From assembly GCA_019240405.1 (NCBI GenBank), contig JAFAYL010000044.1, forward strand, positions 1 to 64,000: a DNA stretch of 64,000 nt. Direction: 5' to 3'. The notes under the pieces were generated by a model that was not told the origin of the DNA, ran no database searches, and saw only the letters and a program-made list of their open reading frames with translations. This document shows, piece by piece, positions 1-11,624 of this stretch. The DNA is from Acidobacteriaceae bacterium. Its GTDB lineage: Bacteria; Acidobacteriota; Terriglobia; Bryobacterales; Bryobacteraceae. The translations under genes were made by a program, and so were the position numbers. The number at the start of each line of letters is the position of its first letter. Within the stretch, counting starts at the first letter, position 1.

Positions 1-1
1 T

Positions 2-883
2 TTGATGGACAGCCAGGAAAGGAAAGGCGCGACTTCATGGCAGCGCGTTGTCGCGGCGCTCAAGCGATCGAGATATCTTTTTCTGCTCGCATTCTTATTC
101 CGCATCCAACTATACGTATTTGGATTTCCCACCAGTCCAGCGAGCGAGCTCTTGCGAGTCGACATTCTGAATTGCATGGGCATGGCGATGTTGATGTTCG
201 CGCCGATGGCCGTTTTTTCGACGCAAGAGCGCATTCGGCTCTGCACGATCTTAGGTTTGGTGGTGGCGGCGCTCGCGCCATTCGTTAGCATGATCGACGT
301 ATCGGGCGTGCCCTGGGTCGTTCGCGCATACTTCTTTCCGAGCCTGAAGTCCTTTGGCTTTTTTCCATGGGCTTCGTTTCTCGCGTTTGGGATGGTGGCG
401 GGCAGCGTGATCCGATCCGTTAAGCAAGAGGAAATGAGCCGGACCATGCTTTGGAGCATGGCAATCGGCATCGGGTTGGTTATGGTAGCCGAGTATCTCT
501 CCAAGCTTCCGTATTCGATTTACCCCAGGAGCGATTTCTGGTTGAACAGCCCCGCTCTCATCCTCATCAAACTTGGCGTTGTGCTCATGATGCTAGCGGC
601 CGCATTCCTCTGGGTAAATTTAGGGGCTGCACAGCGATGGAGCTTATTCCGGCAGTTTGGGACCACTTCCCTGCTGGTCTATTGGGTGCACATCGAGCTG
701 GTCTACGGACGATGGTTTGGAGTCTGGAAAGAAGCTCTGAGCGTTCCGCAGGTTCTGGCATTTACGGCAGTGCTGCTCCTCTTGCTCACGGTGCTTTCGG
801 TCTCTAAAACGAGAGGAAAGTGGATCGGAGGATTTTTCAGGCCTATGCCAGTTCCCGCGGCGCGGCGCGCTGCGGGCGACTAG
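2..883 (+). CDS. Membrane acyltransferase, DUF1624/HGSNAT-like (5' partial)
   Basis: Hydrophobic protein with about seven membrane segments. The end (GTTSLLVYWVHIELVYGR, about residues 222-239) resembles the conserved C-terminal part of DUF1624 / heparan-alpha-glucosaminide N-acetyltransferase-like proteins, which move acyl groups across the inner membrane. The N-terminal part expected in this family (an Arg-Gly motif and first helices) is missing, and the frame is open to the window edge. The true start is therefore probably upstream and the TTG/ATG codons at positions 2 and 5 are internal. Family placement is from memory of conserved motifs; the substrate is unknown. The gene ends 94 bases before the response regulator gene and may not be co-transcribed with it. 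Confidence 0.65.
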   Translation: MMDSQERKGATSWQRVVAALKRSRYLFLLAFLFRIQLYVFGFPTSPASELLRVDILNCMGMAMLMFAPMAVFSTQERIRLCTILGLVVAALAPFVSMIDVSGVPWVVRAYFFPSLKSFGFFPWASFLAFGMVAGSVIRSVKQEEMSRTMLWSMAIGIGLVMVAEYLSKLPYSIYPRSDFWLNSPALILIKLGVVLMMLAAAFLWVNLGAAQRWSLFRQFGTTSLLVYWVHIELVYGRWFGVWKEALSVPQVLAFTAVLLLLLTVLSVSKTRGKWIGGFFRPMPVPAARRAAGD

Positions 884-977
884 CCCGCGAGCAGCACAAC
901 GACTCGCGAAAATGCGAAACAGGTGTTTCCGCGTTCTCAGATTTGGTTAGACTTTTATCAGCACGACTCTCCAATTT

Positions 978-1682
978 ATGCGGGTACTGGTTGTAGAAGA
1001 TGAGAAACGGATCGCGGACTTTTTGTCGCGAGGGCTGCAGAGCGCTGGATACGCAGTCGATGTTGCAGATAAAGGCGCAGATGCAATTGATCGCGTTCAC
1101 TCAACGGAATACGATCTCGTGGTCCTCGATTTGGGATTACCGGATATAGACGGACTGCACGTGCTTGAAAAAATCAAGAATCGCAAGACCATCCCACCGG
1201 TTCTGATCTTGAGCGCCCGCGATTCCGTCGACGATCGCGTGAAAGGGCTCGAACAGGGGGCCGACGATTACCTTGTTAAGCCCTTCGCTTTCGTTGAGCT
1301 TTTGGCCAGAGCGCGCGTGCTCCTGCGCCGCGGTCAGCCTACTCCCGAAAAACTCCAGGTCGGCGATTTGACGCTCGATTGCATCCGGCGCAAAGTGACT
1401 CGCAATAACGAAAATATCGAGCTCGCGCCAAAAGAGTTCAGCATTCTCGAATACATGATGCGCAATCGCGGGCGGCCCTTGAGTAGAACCATGATTGTCG
1501 AGCACGTTTGGGATATGGATTACGACGGGCTTACGAATATAGTCGACGTCTACATTCGCCATCTACGCAGCAAGATCGACGACAAATTCCCCGTCAAAAT
1601 GATTCACACCGTTCGTGGCATCGGCTACATGCTGGATGCACCTGAGACCGCTCAACCGGCAGTTTCTGAAACTGCTACGTGA
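978..1682 (+). CDS. OmpR/PhoB-family response regulator
   Basis: 234-residue two-component response regulator. The receiver domain (about 1-115) has the acidic pair EDE at 7-9, the phosphoacceptor D51 in VLDLGLPD and K101 in the KPF motif. A winged-helix DNA-binding domain follows (about 125-225), with the usual RGIGYML end. A short Thr/Ala-rich tail follows. It is expected to bind DNA as a dimer when phosphorylated by the histidine kinase encoded 10 bases downstream. The pair resembles QseBC/CusRS-type systems in size and layout. Targets are not evident; the genes on either side are not obvious metal or envelope operons. Confidence 0.95.
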   Translation: MRVLVVEDEKRIADFLSRGLQSAGYAVDVADKGADAIDRVHSTEYDLVVLDLGLPDIDGLHVLEKIKNRKTIPPVLILSARDSVDDRVKGLEQGADDYLVKPFAFVELLARARVLLRRGQPTPEKLQVGDLTLDCIRRKVTRNNENIELAPKEFSILEYMMRNRGRPLSRTMIVEHVWDMDYDGLTNIVDVYIRHLRSKIDDKFPVKMIHTVRGIGYMLDAPETAQPAVSETAT

Positions 1683-1692
1683 GACGCCGAAC

Positions 1693-3177
1693 ATGCTCCG
1701 GACCAAGCTGCGCCAGATCCGGTTCTTTCGGACCCTGCGATTCCGGCTTGCGAGCACGTTTCTGCTACTCCTGACAGCGGTACTGGCCGTCATGGGCTTC
1801 GTCGGCACTCGAACGCTCAAAACCGTTCTTGCAAATCAGAGCGAAGACGAGCTAAAAGAGGAGCTCGCGTCTCTTAAGGGCTGGTTAGTCTTTGACTCGA
1901 GGAGCGGCGAGCCCAACTGGGACGTGGATCGCACCGACCCTGAGGAAGAGGCGGAGGTCTCTCGGCTTCAGGCCGTATATGTCTTAGCGGATGAGCAGGG
2001 GCGAATCGACAAAGCCACTTCCGATCCCACGCTGCAGCCGCTCATCGACCGCAACACGATTCTTTCGGAACTGGCCCAAATTCAGGCTACGCATCAGCCG
2101 GTGCTGAAAACTCTGCGCGGCACGGATAACATCCCTTATCAGGTGATCAGCAGTACCATGGCGGATGCTCTTCACGGCCGGAAGTGGTACGTAGCAGAAG
2201 GCCGCAGTCTGGTCCAAGACCAAGCCGTCTTGCGGCGATTCAGACGCAATTTCTGGATTTTTTTCCCTATTGCTCTGCTTGCTTGTGCCGTCGTGAGCTG
2301 GTATTCGGCAGCCGCTGTTCTGAGTTCGCTCGGATCAGTCGAGAGAGCGGCAAAGGAGATCACCGGCTCAAATCTTGGATTGCAGATTCGCAAACGCGGC
2401 GCCGACGATGAGCTCGATCGCCTCATCGGCTCTTTCAACGAAATGAGCGGACGTCTAAAAGCCTCGTTCGAACAGATCCGGCAGTTCTCAACCGATGTCT
2501 CGCATGAGCTGCGAACCCCATTGACCGCAATTCAGGGGCAGCTTGAAGTAGCCTTGTTCACGGCCACGCGCAAAGAACAGCTCCAAGAAGCAATTGAGAA
2601 TGCGCTTCAAGACGTAGAGCGCCTCTCAAATCTCGTGCGCGCGCTACTGCTCCTTTCGCAGTCGGAGACGGGGCAGATTCCTATGAATAAGGCCGCAGTA
2701 GATTTGAACGAGCTGCTCGGAGAGCTAGTCGATCAATTTCAGATCCCGGCAGAGGCGCACAATGTTAAGCTGATCCACGCCCCATCAGGACAGGCATGGT
2801 GCGAGGTGGATCGTACGCAAATTGAGCGCGTAGTGACCAATCTGTTATCAAACGCGATCAAATATACTCCGGCAGGCGGCTGGGTGCGGGCTAGCGCTAG
2901 CGCGGCGGAATCCAATGTGCGCCTAACAGTCGAGGATTCCGGGGTCGGTATTCCGAACGACCATTTGCCCTATATTTTCGACCGGTTCTATCGGGTACCC
3001 GACCCCAATCCCGAAAAAGGCTTAGGCCTGGGACTGAGTTTCGTGGCCGCCATTGTCAAAGCTCACGGCGGCGATATTCAGGTAACCAGCGAGCCTGGAA
3101 AGGGTTCCCGCTTCGAGATCACCCTGCCGGCTGGCGCGGTTCGCACGACTGCGGAATCGGCCGTTCTGCAAAGCTAA
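1693..3177 (+). CDS. Sensor histidine kinase partner of the OmpR-type regulator
   Basis: Inner-membrane histidine kinase of about 494 residues. The ATG at 1693, 10 bases after the regulator's stop, is chosen over an in-frame GTG at 1615 that lies inside the regulator gene. A first membrane segment lies at about residues 17-38, a periplasmic domain of about 150 residues follows, and the second membrane segment is at about 183-205. Then come HAMP, HisKA with VSHELRTPL (phosphoacceptor H271), and HATPase with NLLSNAIKYTP, DSGVGIP and GLGLGLSF. All catalytic motifs are intact. It should phosphorylate the neighbouring regulator; the ligand sensed by the periplasmic domain cannot be read from sequence. 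Confidence 0.93.
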   Translation: MLRTKLRQIRFFRTLRFRLASTFLLLLTAVLAVMGFVGTRTLKTVLANQSEDELKEELASLKGWLVFDSRSGEPNWDVDRTDPEEEAEVSRLQAVYVLADEQGRIDKATSDPTLQPLIDRNTILSELAQIQATHQPVLKTLRGTDNIPYQVISSTMADALHGRKWYVAEGRSLVQDQAVLRRFRRNFWIFFPIALLACAVVSWYSAAAVLSSLGSVERAAKEITGSNLGLQIRKRGADDELDRLIGSFNEMSGRLKASFEQIRQFSTDVSHELRTPLTAIQGQLEVALFTATRKEQLQEAIENALQDVERLSNLVRALLLLSQSETGQIPMNKAAVDLNELLGELVDQFQIPAEAHNVKLIHAPSGQAWCEVDRTQIERVVTNLLSNAIKYTPAGGWVRASASAAESNVRLTVEDSGVGIPNDHLPYIFDRFYRVPDPNPEKGLGLGLSFVAAIVKAHGGDIQVTSEPGKGSRFEITLPAGAVRTTAESAVLQS

Positions 3178-3264
3178 ACTGGAAATCTTTAGTCTCCATC
3201 ACTCAGATTATTGCACCTCTTGGCACTCAGTGTTAGTCTAATGTGTAGGATCAAAAGGTAAGCT

Positions 3265-5904
3265 ATGGATTTCAACCGCCTGACCGAGAAGTCGCAAGAC
3301 GCGATCCGGCAGGCGCAAACAACGGCACTCAATTACGGCAACCAGCAGGTGGACGTAGAGCATCTCTTGCTGGCGCTGCTGGAGCAAGAGGGCGGGCTGG
3401 CCCCGTCCATTCTGGCGCGGGCGGACGTGCCGCTTGAGAACCTCCATAGGCGTGTCGTTCAAGAAATCGAGAAGCTGCCCAAGGTAAGTGGCTCTGCGGC
3501 GCGAGCAGATCAGGTTTACATCACGGCCAGGCTTTCCCGGTTGTTTACCGCAGCCGAAGAGCAGGCTAAGCGGCTAAAAGACGAGTACGTTTCGGTCGAG
3601 CATCTGCTGCTTGCCGTGGCCGAAGACCAAGGGGCGGCGGGACGTATTCTACGCGAATTCGGCCTAACGCGCGACCGCCTCATGAAGGCCTTACTCGAAG
3701 TTCGAGGAAATCAGCGTGTCACGACGCCAAATCCGGAGACTACCTATGAGGCGCTTCAGAAATACGGTCGGGATCTGACCGAGTTAGCCTCTAAAGGCAA
3801 GCTGGACCCGGTAATTGGGCGGGACGAAGAAATTCGCCGTGTGATTCAGGTACTTTCCCGCCGGACGAAGAACAATCCCGTGTTGATCGGCGAACCGGGC
3901 GTGGGCAAGACGGCCATTGTCGAGGGTTTGGCTCAACGTATTGTTCGCGGCGATGTTCCAGAAGGCCTCAAAGATAAGCAAGTTGTGGCGCTCGACATGG
4001 GCGCGCTGATCGCCGGCGCGAAGTTCCGCGGCGAATTCGAGGAACGCCTCAAAGCAGTGCTGAAGGAAGTGCAGTCTTCCGAAGGCCGGGTGATTCTGTT
4101 TATCGACGAGCTGCACACGGTTGTCGGGGCAGGCAAAACGGAAGGCGCGATGGATGCAGGGAACCTTTTGAAGCCCATGCTGGCGCGTGGTGAACTGCAT
4201 TGCATTGGGGCAACCACGCTGGACGAATATCGCAAATACATTGAAAAAGACGCTGCTTTGGAGCGCCGTTTTCAAACAGTATTTGTGGATCAACCGACTG
4301 TTGAAGACACGATCTCCATCTTGCGCGGATTGCGCGAGCGGTATGAGCTGCACCACGGCATCCGCATCAAAGACACAGCTCTCGTGGCCGCTTCAGTGTT
4401 GTCCAACCGTTACATCACCGATCGCTTTCTCCCCGACAAAGCCATCGATCTGGTCGATGAGGCCGCGGCCAAATTGCGAACTGAGATCGACTCCATGCCA
4501 AGCGAATTGGACGAGATCCTGCGCCGCACTATGCAGCTTGAAATCGAGCGAGAGGCCCTGAAAAAAGAAACTGACGCCGTTTCCAAAGAGCGGCTGGGCC
4601 GCATTGAAAAGGAGCTGGCCGAGCTGAAGACGCAGTCCACGGCATTGCAGGCGCAATGGCAAACCGAGAAGGAAGGAGTGCAGCGCGTGCGCGCGCTACG
4701 TGAGCAGATCGATCAGATCAAAATAGAAATCGCGCAAGCCGAACGCGCCTACGATCTGAACAAAGCGGCGGAGCTGAAATACGGGCGCCTGACCGAGCTC
4801 GAGCGTCAGTTGAATACCGAACGGGAGCGCGTCTCGGGAAAGCAGGGCGGAACGCGTCTGCTCAAAGAAGAAGTCGACGAGGAAGATATCGCCGAAGTTG
4901 TGAGCCGCTGGACCGGCATTCCAGTTTCGAAGCTGCTCGAAGGCGAGATGAAGAAATTACTCGCGCTCGAAGACGAATTGCACCGGCGCGTGATTGGACA
5001 AGACGAAGCTGTCATGGCGGTTGCCGAAGCCGTGCTCAGAGCCCGTTCGGGATTGAAAGATCCGAAACGCCCGATCGGAAGTTTCATCTTTCTAGGCCCG
5101 ACCGGCGTAGGCAAAACCGAGCTGGCTCGAGCGCTTGCTGAATTTCTTTTCGATGACGAGCGGGCCATGATCCGGATCGATATGTCTGAGTATCAGGAAA
5201 AACACACGGTGTCGCGATTGATCGGTGCGCCTCCCGGGTACATCGGCTATGACGAGGGAGGACAGCTCACCGAAGCAGTGCGGCGCAGGCCATATTCGGT
5301 CGTCTTATTCGACGAAATCGAAAAGGCGCACCACGATGTATTCAACACGTTGCTGCAAGTACTCGACGATGGCCGGCTGACGGACGGTCAGGGACGCACG
5401 GTTGACTTTAAGAACGTAATCGTCATCATGACGTCTAACATTGGCAGCCATCGCATTCTGGATTACCGCGGCGCGTTTGAAGGCGAAGAATACCGCCGGA
5501 TGAAGGAAACTGTGCTGGCCGAGCTACGCCAGGCGTTCCGGCCAGAGTTTCTGAACCGGTTGGACGAAATCATCGTCTTCCATGCGTTAAGCGAGGACCA
5601 TTTGAAGCAGATTGTCGAGATCCAACTCGCAGGTTTGCGGGCGCGCCTCGAAGAGCGGCATATTGAGATCGCTCTTTCGGATGCCGCGACCACGCGGCTG
5701 GTGCGCACCGGGTACGATCCCCACTACGGGGCGAGACCGCTGAAACGCGCCATTCAGCGCGAGATTGAGACTCCGCTCGCTAAGCGTATCTTGGCAGGCG
5801 AGATACGGGCCGGCCAAACCGTGAGAATTGATGCGGAGCCCGGCGGCTCGAGGCTTGTATTCCGGGCGGAAATCAGCCAGCCCCAGGAAGCGGTAGCGGT
5901 CTAA
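3265..5904 (+). CDS. clpB: ATP-dependent disaggregase ClpB
   Basis: 879-residue Hsp100 chaperone of normal family length. It has an N-terminal Clp repeat domain (about 1-145). AAA-1 has Walker A GEPGVGKT near residue 209 and pore motif region [10 protein letters not shown]. The coiled-coil middle domain, about residues 410-530, is rich in Glu/Lys/Gln. AAA-2 has Walker [10 protein letters not shown] near 611 and pore loop GYIGYDEGG. The C-terminal domain follows with [12 protein letters not shown]. The long middle domain separates ClpB from ClpA and ClpC. With DnaK partners it rescues aggregated proteins. It is followed by htrA and lon on the same strand, so this segment is a protein-quality-control block. 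A TAAGCT-spaced AAAGGTAAGCT ribosome site precedes the ATG. Confidence 0.97.
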   Translation: MDFNRLTEKSQDAIRQAQTTALNYGNQQVDVEHLLLALLEQEGGLAPSILARADVPLENLHRRVVQEIEKLPKVSGSAARADQVYITARLSRLFTAAEEQAKRLKDEYVSVEHLLLAVAEDQGAAGRILREFGLTRDRLMKALLEVRGNQRVTTPNPETTYEALQKYGRDLTELASKGKLDPVIGRDEEIRRVIQVLSRRTKNNPVLIGEPGVGKTAIVEGLAQRIVRGDVPEGLKDKQVVALDMGALIAGAKFRGEFEERLKAVLKEVQSSEGRVILFIDELHTVVGAGKTEGAMDAGNLLKPMLARGELHCIGATTLDEYRKYIEKDAALERRFQTVFVDQPTVEDTISILRGLRERYELHHGIRIKDTALVAASVLSNRYITDRFLPDKAIDLVDEAAAKLRTEIDSMPSELDEILRRTMQLEIEREALKKETDAVSKERLGRIEKELAELKTQSTALQAQWQTEKEGVQRVRALREQIDQIKIEIAQAERAYDLNKAAELKYGRLTELERQLNTERERVSGKQGGTRLLKEEVDEEDIAEVVSRWTGIPVSKLLEGEMKKLLALEDELHRRVIGQDEAVMAVAEAVLRARSGLKDPKRPIGSFIFLGPTGVGKTELARALAEFLFDDERAMIRIDMSEYQEKHTVSRLIGAPPGYIGYDEGGQLTEAVRRRPYSVVLFDEIEKAHHDVFNTLLQVLDDGRLTDGQGRTVDFKNVIVIMTSNIGSHRILDYRGAFEGEEYRRMKETVLAELRQAFRPEFLNRLDEIIVFHALSEDHLKQIVEIQLAGLRARLEERHIEIALSDAATTRLVRTGYDPHYGARPLKRAIQREIETPLAKRILAGEIRAGQTVRIDAEPGGSRLVFRAEISQPQEAVAV

Positions 5905-6008
5905 ATGAAACCACGCATCGAAAAGGAATCTGGCACGTCAAACGTTATGAGAATGCGGCCGCGCTTCGTACAGGAATCGGTCGCGCAGTAAGAAAGGATT
6001 GGGAGGAA

Positions 6009-7565
6009 ATGTCACAAGTTATTCAATTTCGCCGCACAACAGCGATTCTGACGCTGATCGCGGCTTCTATCGGCGGAGGTCTCGTCGCGGCACTCGCCGT
6101 AGCAACACACAGTAAAGCGCCCGTATATGTAACGGCGCGAGCGGCGGATACGAAGGATGCGAATACCCAGCGAGTGACGCAGCTCTCAAATTCTTTTGCC
6201 GACATTATCGAGAAGGCGTCGCCTGCGGTCGTAAAGATTAGCATGACGCGAATCATCAAGGCGTCCGATCAGCAGCAGAATAATCCGTTCATGTCAGATC
6301 CATTCTTCCGGCAATTCTTTGGCGGACCGATGGCGCGTCCGCGCGATCAGCGCGAGCAGGGCTTGGGATCGGGCGTGATTGTCAGCGGTTCGGGTTACAT
6401 CCTGACCAACAACCACGTGGTCGAAAAAGCAAACAGTCTCAAGGTCAGCTTGTCGGATGGACGCGATTTCACGGGCAAGGTAGTAGGAGCGGATCCGCAA
6501 ACCGACGTCGCGGTCGTGAAGATCAATGCTTCGAATCTGCCCACTCTTCAGTTCGCGAATTCCGATGGCGCGAGAGTGGGTGATCTGTGCTTCGCGATCG
6601 GGAATCCTTTCGGCCAAGATCACACCGTAACCATGGGAATCGTGAGCGCGAAAGGACGCAAGCTCGAAGGCGGCACATACATTCAAAATTTCATCCAAAC
6701 CGATGCGGCAATTAACCCGGGCAACTCGGGTGGCGCGCTCATCAATGCTCGCGGTGAATTGATCGGCATGAACACGATGATTCTCACCGGCAACTCCGGG
6801 TTTGGCGGAGAAGGCGGCAACATCGGCATCGGATTCGCCGTTCCATCGAACATGGCGAAGCAGGTCATGGATCAGATCATGAAGACCGGCAAAGTGTCGC
6901 GTGGCTATATGGGCGTGAGCTTGCAGCCTGTCACTCCAGAGCTGGCGCAGCAATTTGGTCTGAAGACGGGCGAGCGAGGCGCAATCGTAGCCGACGTAAC
7001 CCCTGGCGCTCCCGGCAGCAAAGCAGGGTTGAAGTCCGGCGATGTGATCACGGCGATTGATGGAAAGAAGGTCGAAGGCTCGGACGACCTCACAATGGAG
7101 GTCATCTCGCACAGCCCGGGAAACACGGTTACTCTGGATGTGATCCGAAACGGCGAGCCAATGAAGGTCAGCGTAACGCTTGGGCAGCGCCCGGGCAGCG
7201 TTGATCTCAGAGACTGGAACAAGCGCAATGGTCAAGGTGAGAACAACAACGAAGAGGAAGACAACGGGAATACCGGAAACGCCTCTGCGCGCGGAATCAG
7301 CGTCGAAACGCTGACCGGCGACCTCGCGCAACAATTAAACGTACCGGCGAACACGCGAGGAGTGGTAGTCGACGAAGTGGACGAGAGTAGCCCCGCTGCG
7401 GACGCGGGAATCGGTCGGGGCATTGTGATCACCGCCGTCGATCGCAAGCCAGTGAGCAACGCGCAAGACTTCAAACGCTTGATGTCTCAGGCGCAAAACA
7501 AACCAGTCCTACTGACAGTCAATCAGGGCGGTCAGACGGGATTCGTGGTTGTTCAACCGAAATAG
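6009..7565 (+). CDS. degP: Do-like periplasmic serine protease (HtrA/DegP family)
   Basis: 518-residue trypsin-like protease with an N-terminal signal/anchor (about residues 12-32), so it acts in the periplasm. The catalytic triad is visible: H136 in TNNHVV, D166 in TDVAVV and S240 in NPGNSGGAL. Two PDZ domains follow (about 300-385 and 425-515). The linker between them is rich in Asn/Glu (about 405-425). Its role is chaperone and protease for misfolded envelope proteins. A GGAGG ribosome site lies just before the ATG. A strong hairpin terminator follows the stop, so the transcript ends before lon. Which of DegP, DegQ or MucD it equals cannot be decided here. Confidence 0.95.
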   Translation: MSQVIQFRRTTAILTLIAASIGGGLVAALAVATHSKAPVYVTARAADTKDANTQRVTQLSNSFADIIEKASPAVVKISMTRIIKASDQQQNNPFMSDPFFRQFFGGPMARPRDQREQGLGSGVIVSGSGYILTNNHVVEKANSLKVSLSDGRDFTGKVVGADPQTDVAVVKINASNLPTLQFANSDGARVGDLCFAIGNPFGQDHTVTMGIVSAKGRKLEGGTYIQNFIQTDAAINPGNSGGALINARGELIGMNTMILTGNSGFGGEGGNIGIGFAVPSNMAKQVMDQIMKTGKVSRGYMGVSLQPVTPELAQQFGLKTGERGAIVADVTPGAPGSKAGLKSGDVITAIDGKKVEGSDDLTMEVISHSPGNTVTLDVIRNGEPMKVSVTLGQRPGSVDLRDWNKRNGQGENNNEEEDNGNTGNASARGISVETLTGDLAQQLNVPANTRGVVVDEVDESSPAADAGIGRGIVITAVDRKPVSNAQDFKRLMSQAQNKPVLLTVNQGGQTGFVVVQPK

Positions 7566-7585
7566 ATCAAGATAGCCAGTCAGTT

Positions 7586-7625
7586 AAGGCCCGAGGCGGA
7601 TTTTGATCTTCCTCGGGCCTTTTTG
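7586..7625 (+). terminator. Rho-independent terminator after htrA
   Basis: A perfect 11-bp inverted repeat (arms 7586-7596 and 7611-7621, AAGGCCCGAGG paired with CCTCGGGCCTT) encloses a 14-base loop and runs into a T-rich stretch TTTTTG. It lies 21 bases after the htrA stop codon. This is directly visible and is the clearest terminator in the window; the A-rich left arm also allows weak function from the other strand. Confidence 0.9.
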
Positions 7626-7675
7626 TCGCTGTAGAAATTTGAGTGGTTTGACCGCAAGGAATCGCAGCAGGAGCT

Positions 7676-10063
7676 TTGCGCATCGAAAGAATAGGTGAAA
7701 CAGTGAACACGATAGGAGAGCATGAATTTCAGGTTCTACCGGCATTGCCGCTGAAAAACACGATCCTGTTTCCGGGACTATTACTGCCTCTTTCAGTCGG
7801 CCGCGAGAGCTCGATCACAGCAGTACAGGCGAGCTTGAAAACAGAAGGAAAGGAAGTCATCCTGATCGCCCAGCGCGATTCTCAGATTGAATCTCCTCAA
7901 CAAGACGATCTCTACACGATCGGCACCAGGGCTGTCATTCGCAAATCGTCGCGGCAGGGCGATGGAATGATGGAGATACTTGTTTTCGGTATTGAACGCG
8001 TTGTACTGGTCAAGCTCGAGCAAACAGAACCGTACTTAAACGCTAAATTTCGAGTGCTTCCTTTACCCGACGACGGTGGTTCCGAAGTTGAAGCGCTTTC
8101 GCGAGCGTTGTTTGAACTATCTGCGAAAGCAATTGCTTTGGCACAGCCCCAATCTGCGGCCGAACTAACGCGAATGCTCGCCGGCAGCGATGACCCGTTG
8201 CGATTGGCCTATCTTCTGGCCAGCATTTTCAGCCTGGATCTGGCCCGCGAACAGAAACTGCTCGAAGCCGAAACACGCGCGGATGCCCTGCGCCTGATGC
8301 ATTCTTATCTCACGCATGAGCTCCAAGTTTTGGAATTGCGGCAGAAGATCGCATCAACGGCGCGTGACGAGATGTCAAAGGAGCAGCGCGAGTATCTACT
8401 GCGCCAGCAACTCCGCGCCATTCAGCAGGAATTGGGTGAGAAGGACGGCGAGAAGGCTGATCTGGATCTTTTGCGCGAGCGCTTCGAGAAGGCGAATCTC
8501 CCCGAAGAACCAAAAAAAGAATTCGAGCGCGAAATGGCGCGCTTGGAGCGGCTTCCTTCGGGAGCACCTGATTATCACGTAACGCGCAGCTATCTCGAGT
8601 TTGTTCTCGATCTACCGTGGAATGCGCAAACGGAAGACAATCTCGAAATCTCTCATGCGCGGCAGGTGCTCGACGAAGATCACTTCGGATTGAAGGAAGT
8701 AAAGGAACGCATTCTCGAGCACTTGAGCGTTTTGAAGCGCAATCCTGAAGCGAAGGCGCCCATTTTGTGCTTCGTCGGACCTCCAGGCGTCGGCAAGACT
8801 TCTCTCGGCCAATCGATTGCCCGTGCGCTGGGTCGAAAATTTGAACGATTCAGTCTCGGCGGCATGCACGATGAGGCCGAATTGCGAGGCCACCGGCGCA
8901 CCTACATCGGAGCAATGGCGGGCCGGTTACTGCAGGCCATGCGGCGCGCTGGAGCGAAGAATCCAGTCTTGCTACTGGATGAAGTCGACAAACTGGGACG
9001 CGATTTTCGTGGCGACCCGGCTGCGGCGCTGCTCGAAGTATTGGATCCGGAACAAAACAAGAGTTTCCGCGATAACTATCTCGATCTGGCCTTCGATCTG
9101 TCGAAAGTCCTGTTCATCACGACGGCAAACTCGCTCGATACGATCCCGCAACCGCTGCTCGACCGGATGGAGATGTTACGGCTCTCCGGCTACAGCACGG
9201 AAGAGAAACTGCAAATCGCGCGGCGTTATCTGATTCCGCGGCAATTGAAAATGGCCGGATTGACCGAAGAAGAACTGGAGTTCACCGATGCCGGCCTGAA
9301 TGCGATTATCTCCGGATACACGCGCGAAGCTGGTCTGCGCCGTCTTGAGCGATCCATTGCGCGAGTTGCGCGCAAAATTACGCTACGTTTCGCCGAAGGT
9401 CAAGCCGAGAAGGTTGCTATCACACCCGAAATTTTGGGTGATTTGCTAGGCCCCGAGATGTTCCTGCCCGAGGAGATGCGCAAGGCAATGCCTGCAGGTG
9501 TCGCAACGGGGCTCGCGTGGACTGAGACCGGCGGCGATGTTTTATACATCGAGAGCAGCTTGCTGCCAAGCGGAAAAGACCTGACAATTACAGGGCAGCT
9601 CGGCGAGGTCATGCAGGAGTCCGCAAAGATCGCGAAGAGTTACATCTGGGCGCACGCGGAAGATCTCGGCATCGATCCCGAGGTAATTAAGAATAACGGT
9701 GTTCACGTTCACGTTCCCGCGGGAGCGATTCCGAAAGACGGTCCTTCAGCCGGTATCACGATGACGACCGCGATGACTTCGCTTTTCACCGGTCTGCCGG
9801 CGCGCAGCGATACTGCCATGACAGGCGAAGTGACTTTGGCTGGCCTGGTGTTACCGATCGGCGGCGTCAAAGAAAAAGTTCTGGCGGCAAGACGCGCCGG
9901 TATCACCCGCGTGATCCTGCCGAAAGGAAACAAAAAGGATTTGCGCGAGTTGCCCGACCATGTCCGCCAGGAGATGCAGTTTCACTTTGTAGACCGGGTC
10001 GAAGAAGTGCTTTCGCTCGTGATCCCGAATGTAAAATTGAGGCCGCTAGCTCTCGCGAGCTAA
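7676..10063 (+). CDS. lon: ATP-dependent protease Lon
   Basis: 795-residue Lon protease. The N-terminal LON substrate-recognition domain (about 15-210) begins with LPALPLKNTILFPG. A coiled helical region follows, then the AAA+ module with Walker A GPPGVGKTS near 368 and Walker B LLLDEVDKL. The C-terminal protease domain has the catalytic dyad S691 (PKDGPSAG) and K732 (GGVKEKVLAARRAG). The TTG start at 7676 is preceded by a good GGAG site; an in-frame GTG at 7703 is the alternative, nine codons later. It degrades misfolded and regulatory cytosolic proteins. It stands after clpB and htrA but behind a terminator, so it likely has its own promoter. Confidence 0.96.
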   Translation: MRIERIGETVNTIGEHEFQVLPALPLKNTILFPGLLLPLSVGRESSITAVQASLKTEGKEVILIAQRDSQIESPQQDDLYTIGTRAVIRKSSRQGDGMMEILVFGIERVVLVKLEQTEPYLNAKFRVLPLPDDGGSEVEALSRALFELSAKAIALAQPQSAAELTRMLAGSDDPLRLAYLLASIFSLDLAREQKLLEAETRADALRLMHSYLTHELQVLELRQKIASTARDEMSKEQREYLLRQQLRAIQQELGEKDGEKADLDLLRERFEKANLPEEPKKEFEREMARLERLPSGAPDYHVTRSYLEFVLDLPWNAQTEDNLEISHARQVLDEDHFGLKEVKERILEHLSVLKRNPEAKAPILCFVGPPGVGKTSLGQSIARALGRKFERFSLGGMHDEAELRGHRRTYIGAMAGRLLQAMRRAGAKNPVLLLDEVDKLGRDFRGDPAAALLEVLDPEQNKSFRDNYLDLAFDLSKVLFITTANSLDTIPQPLLDRMEMLRLSGYSTEEKLQIARRYLIPRQLKMAGLTEEELEFTDAGLNAIISGYTREAGLRRLERSIARVARKITLRFAEGQAEKVAITPEILGDLLGPEMFLPEEMRKAMPAGVATGLAWTETGGDVLYIESSLLPSGKDLTITGQLGEVMQESAKIAKSYIWAHAEDLGIDPEVIKNNGVHVHVPAGAIPKDGPSAGITMTTAMTSLFTGLPARSDTAMTGEVTLAGLVLPIGGVKEKVLAARRAGITRVILPKGNKKDLRELPDHVRQEMQFHFVDRVEEVLSLVIPNVKLRPLALAS

Positions 10064-10067
10064 CGGC
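10042..10067. terminator. Possible bidirectional terminator hairpin between lon and guaB
   Basis: GCCG-C-TAGCTC-TCGC-GAGCTA-A-CGGC forms a 10-bp stem with one mismatch position and a 4-base loop. It spans the lon stop codon and lies next to the guaB stop at 10070. Both strands show only moderate T-richness after the stem, so termination is plausible but not proven. Convergent genes with six bases between them commonly use such shared hairpins. Confidence 0.45.
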
Positions 10068-10069
10068 TT

Positions 10070-11536
<1,467 letters not shown>

Positions 11537-11624
11537 TCATCCTAGCAAGCGCGCACATTTCACCATTCTCAAGCGGCGTTTTGACTGAATTGAGCCTGTA
11601 AATCCGCCGCTATACTGAAGTAGC

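Noticed and set aside
3220-3228. TTGGCACTC resembles one arm of a CIRCE heat-shock operator before clpB
   Set aside because: The second arm with 9-base spacing is absent; only one half-site matches.
6294-7334. Long antisense frame (346 codons) in htrA
   Set aside because: It mirrors codon bias of htrA, has no domain pattern and contradicts the intact protease on the plus strand.
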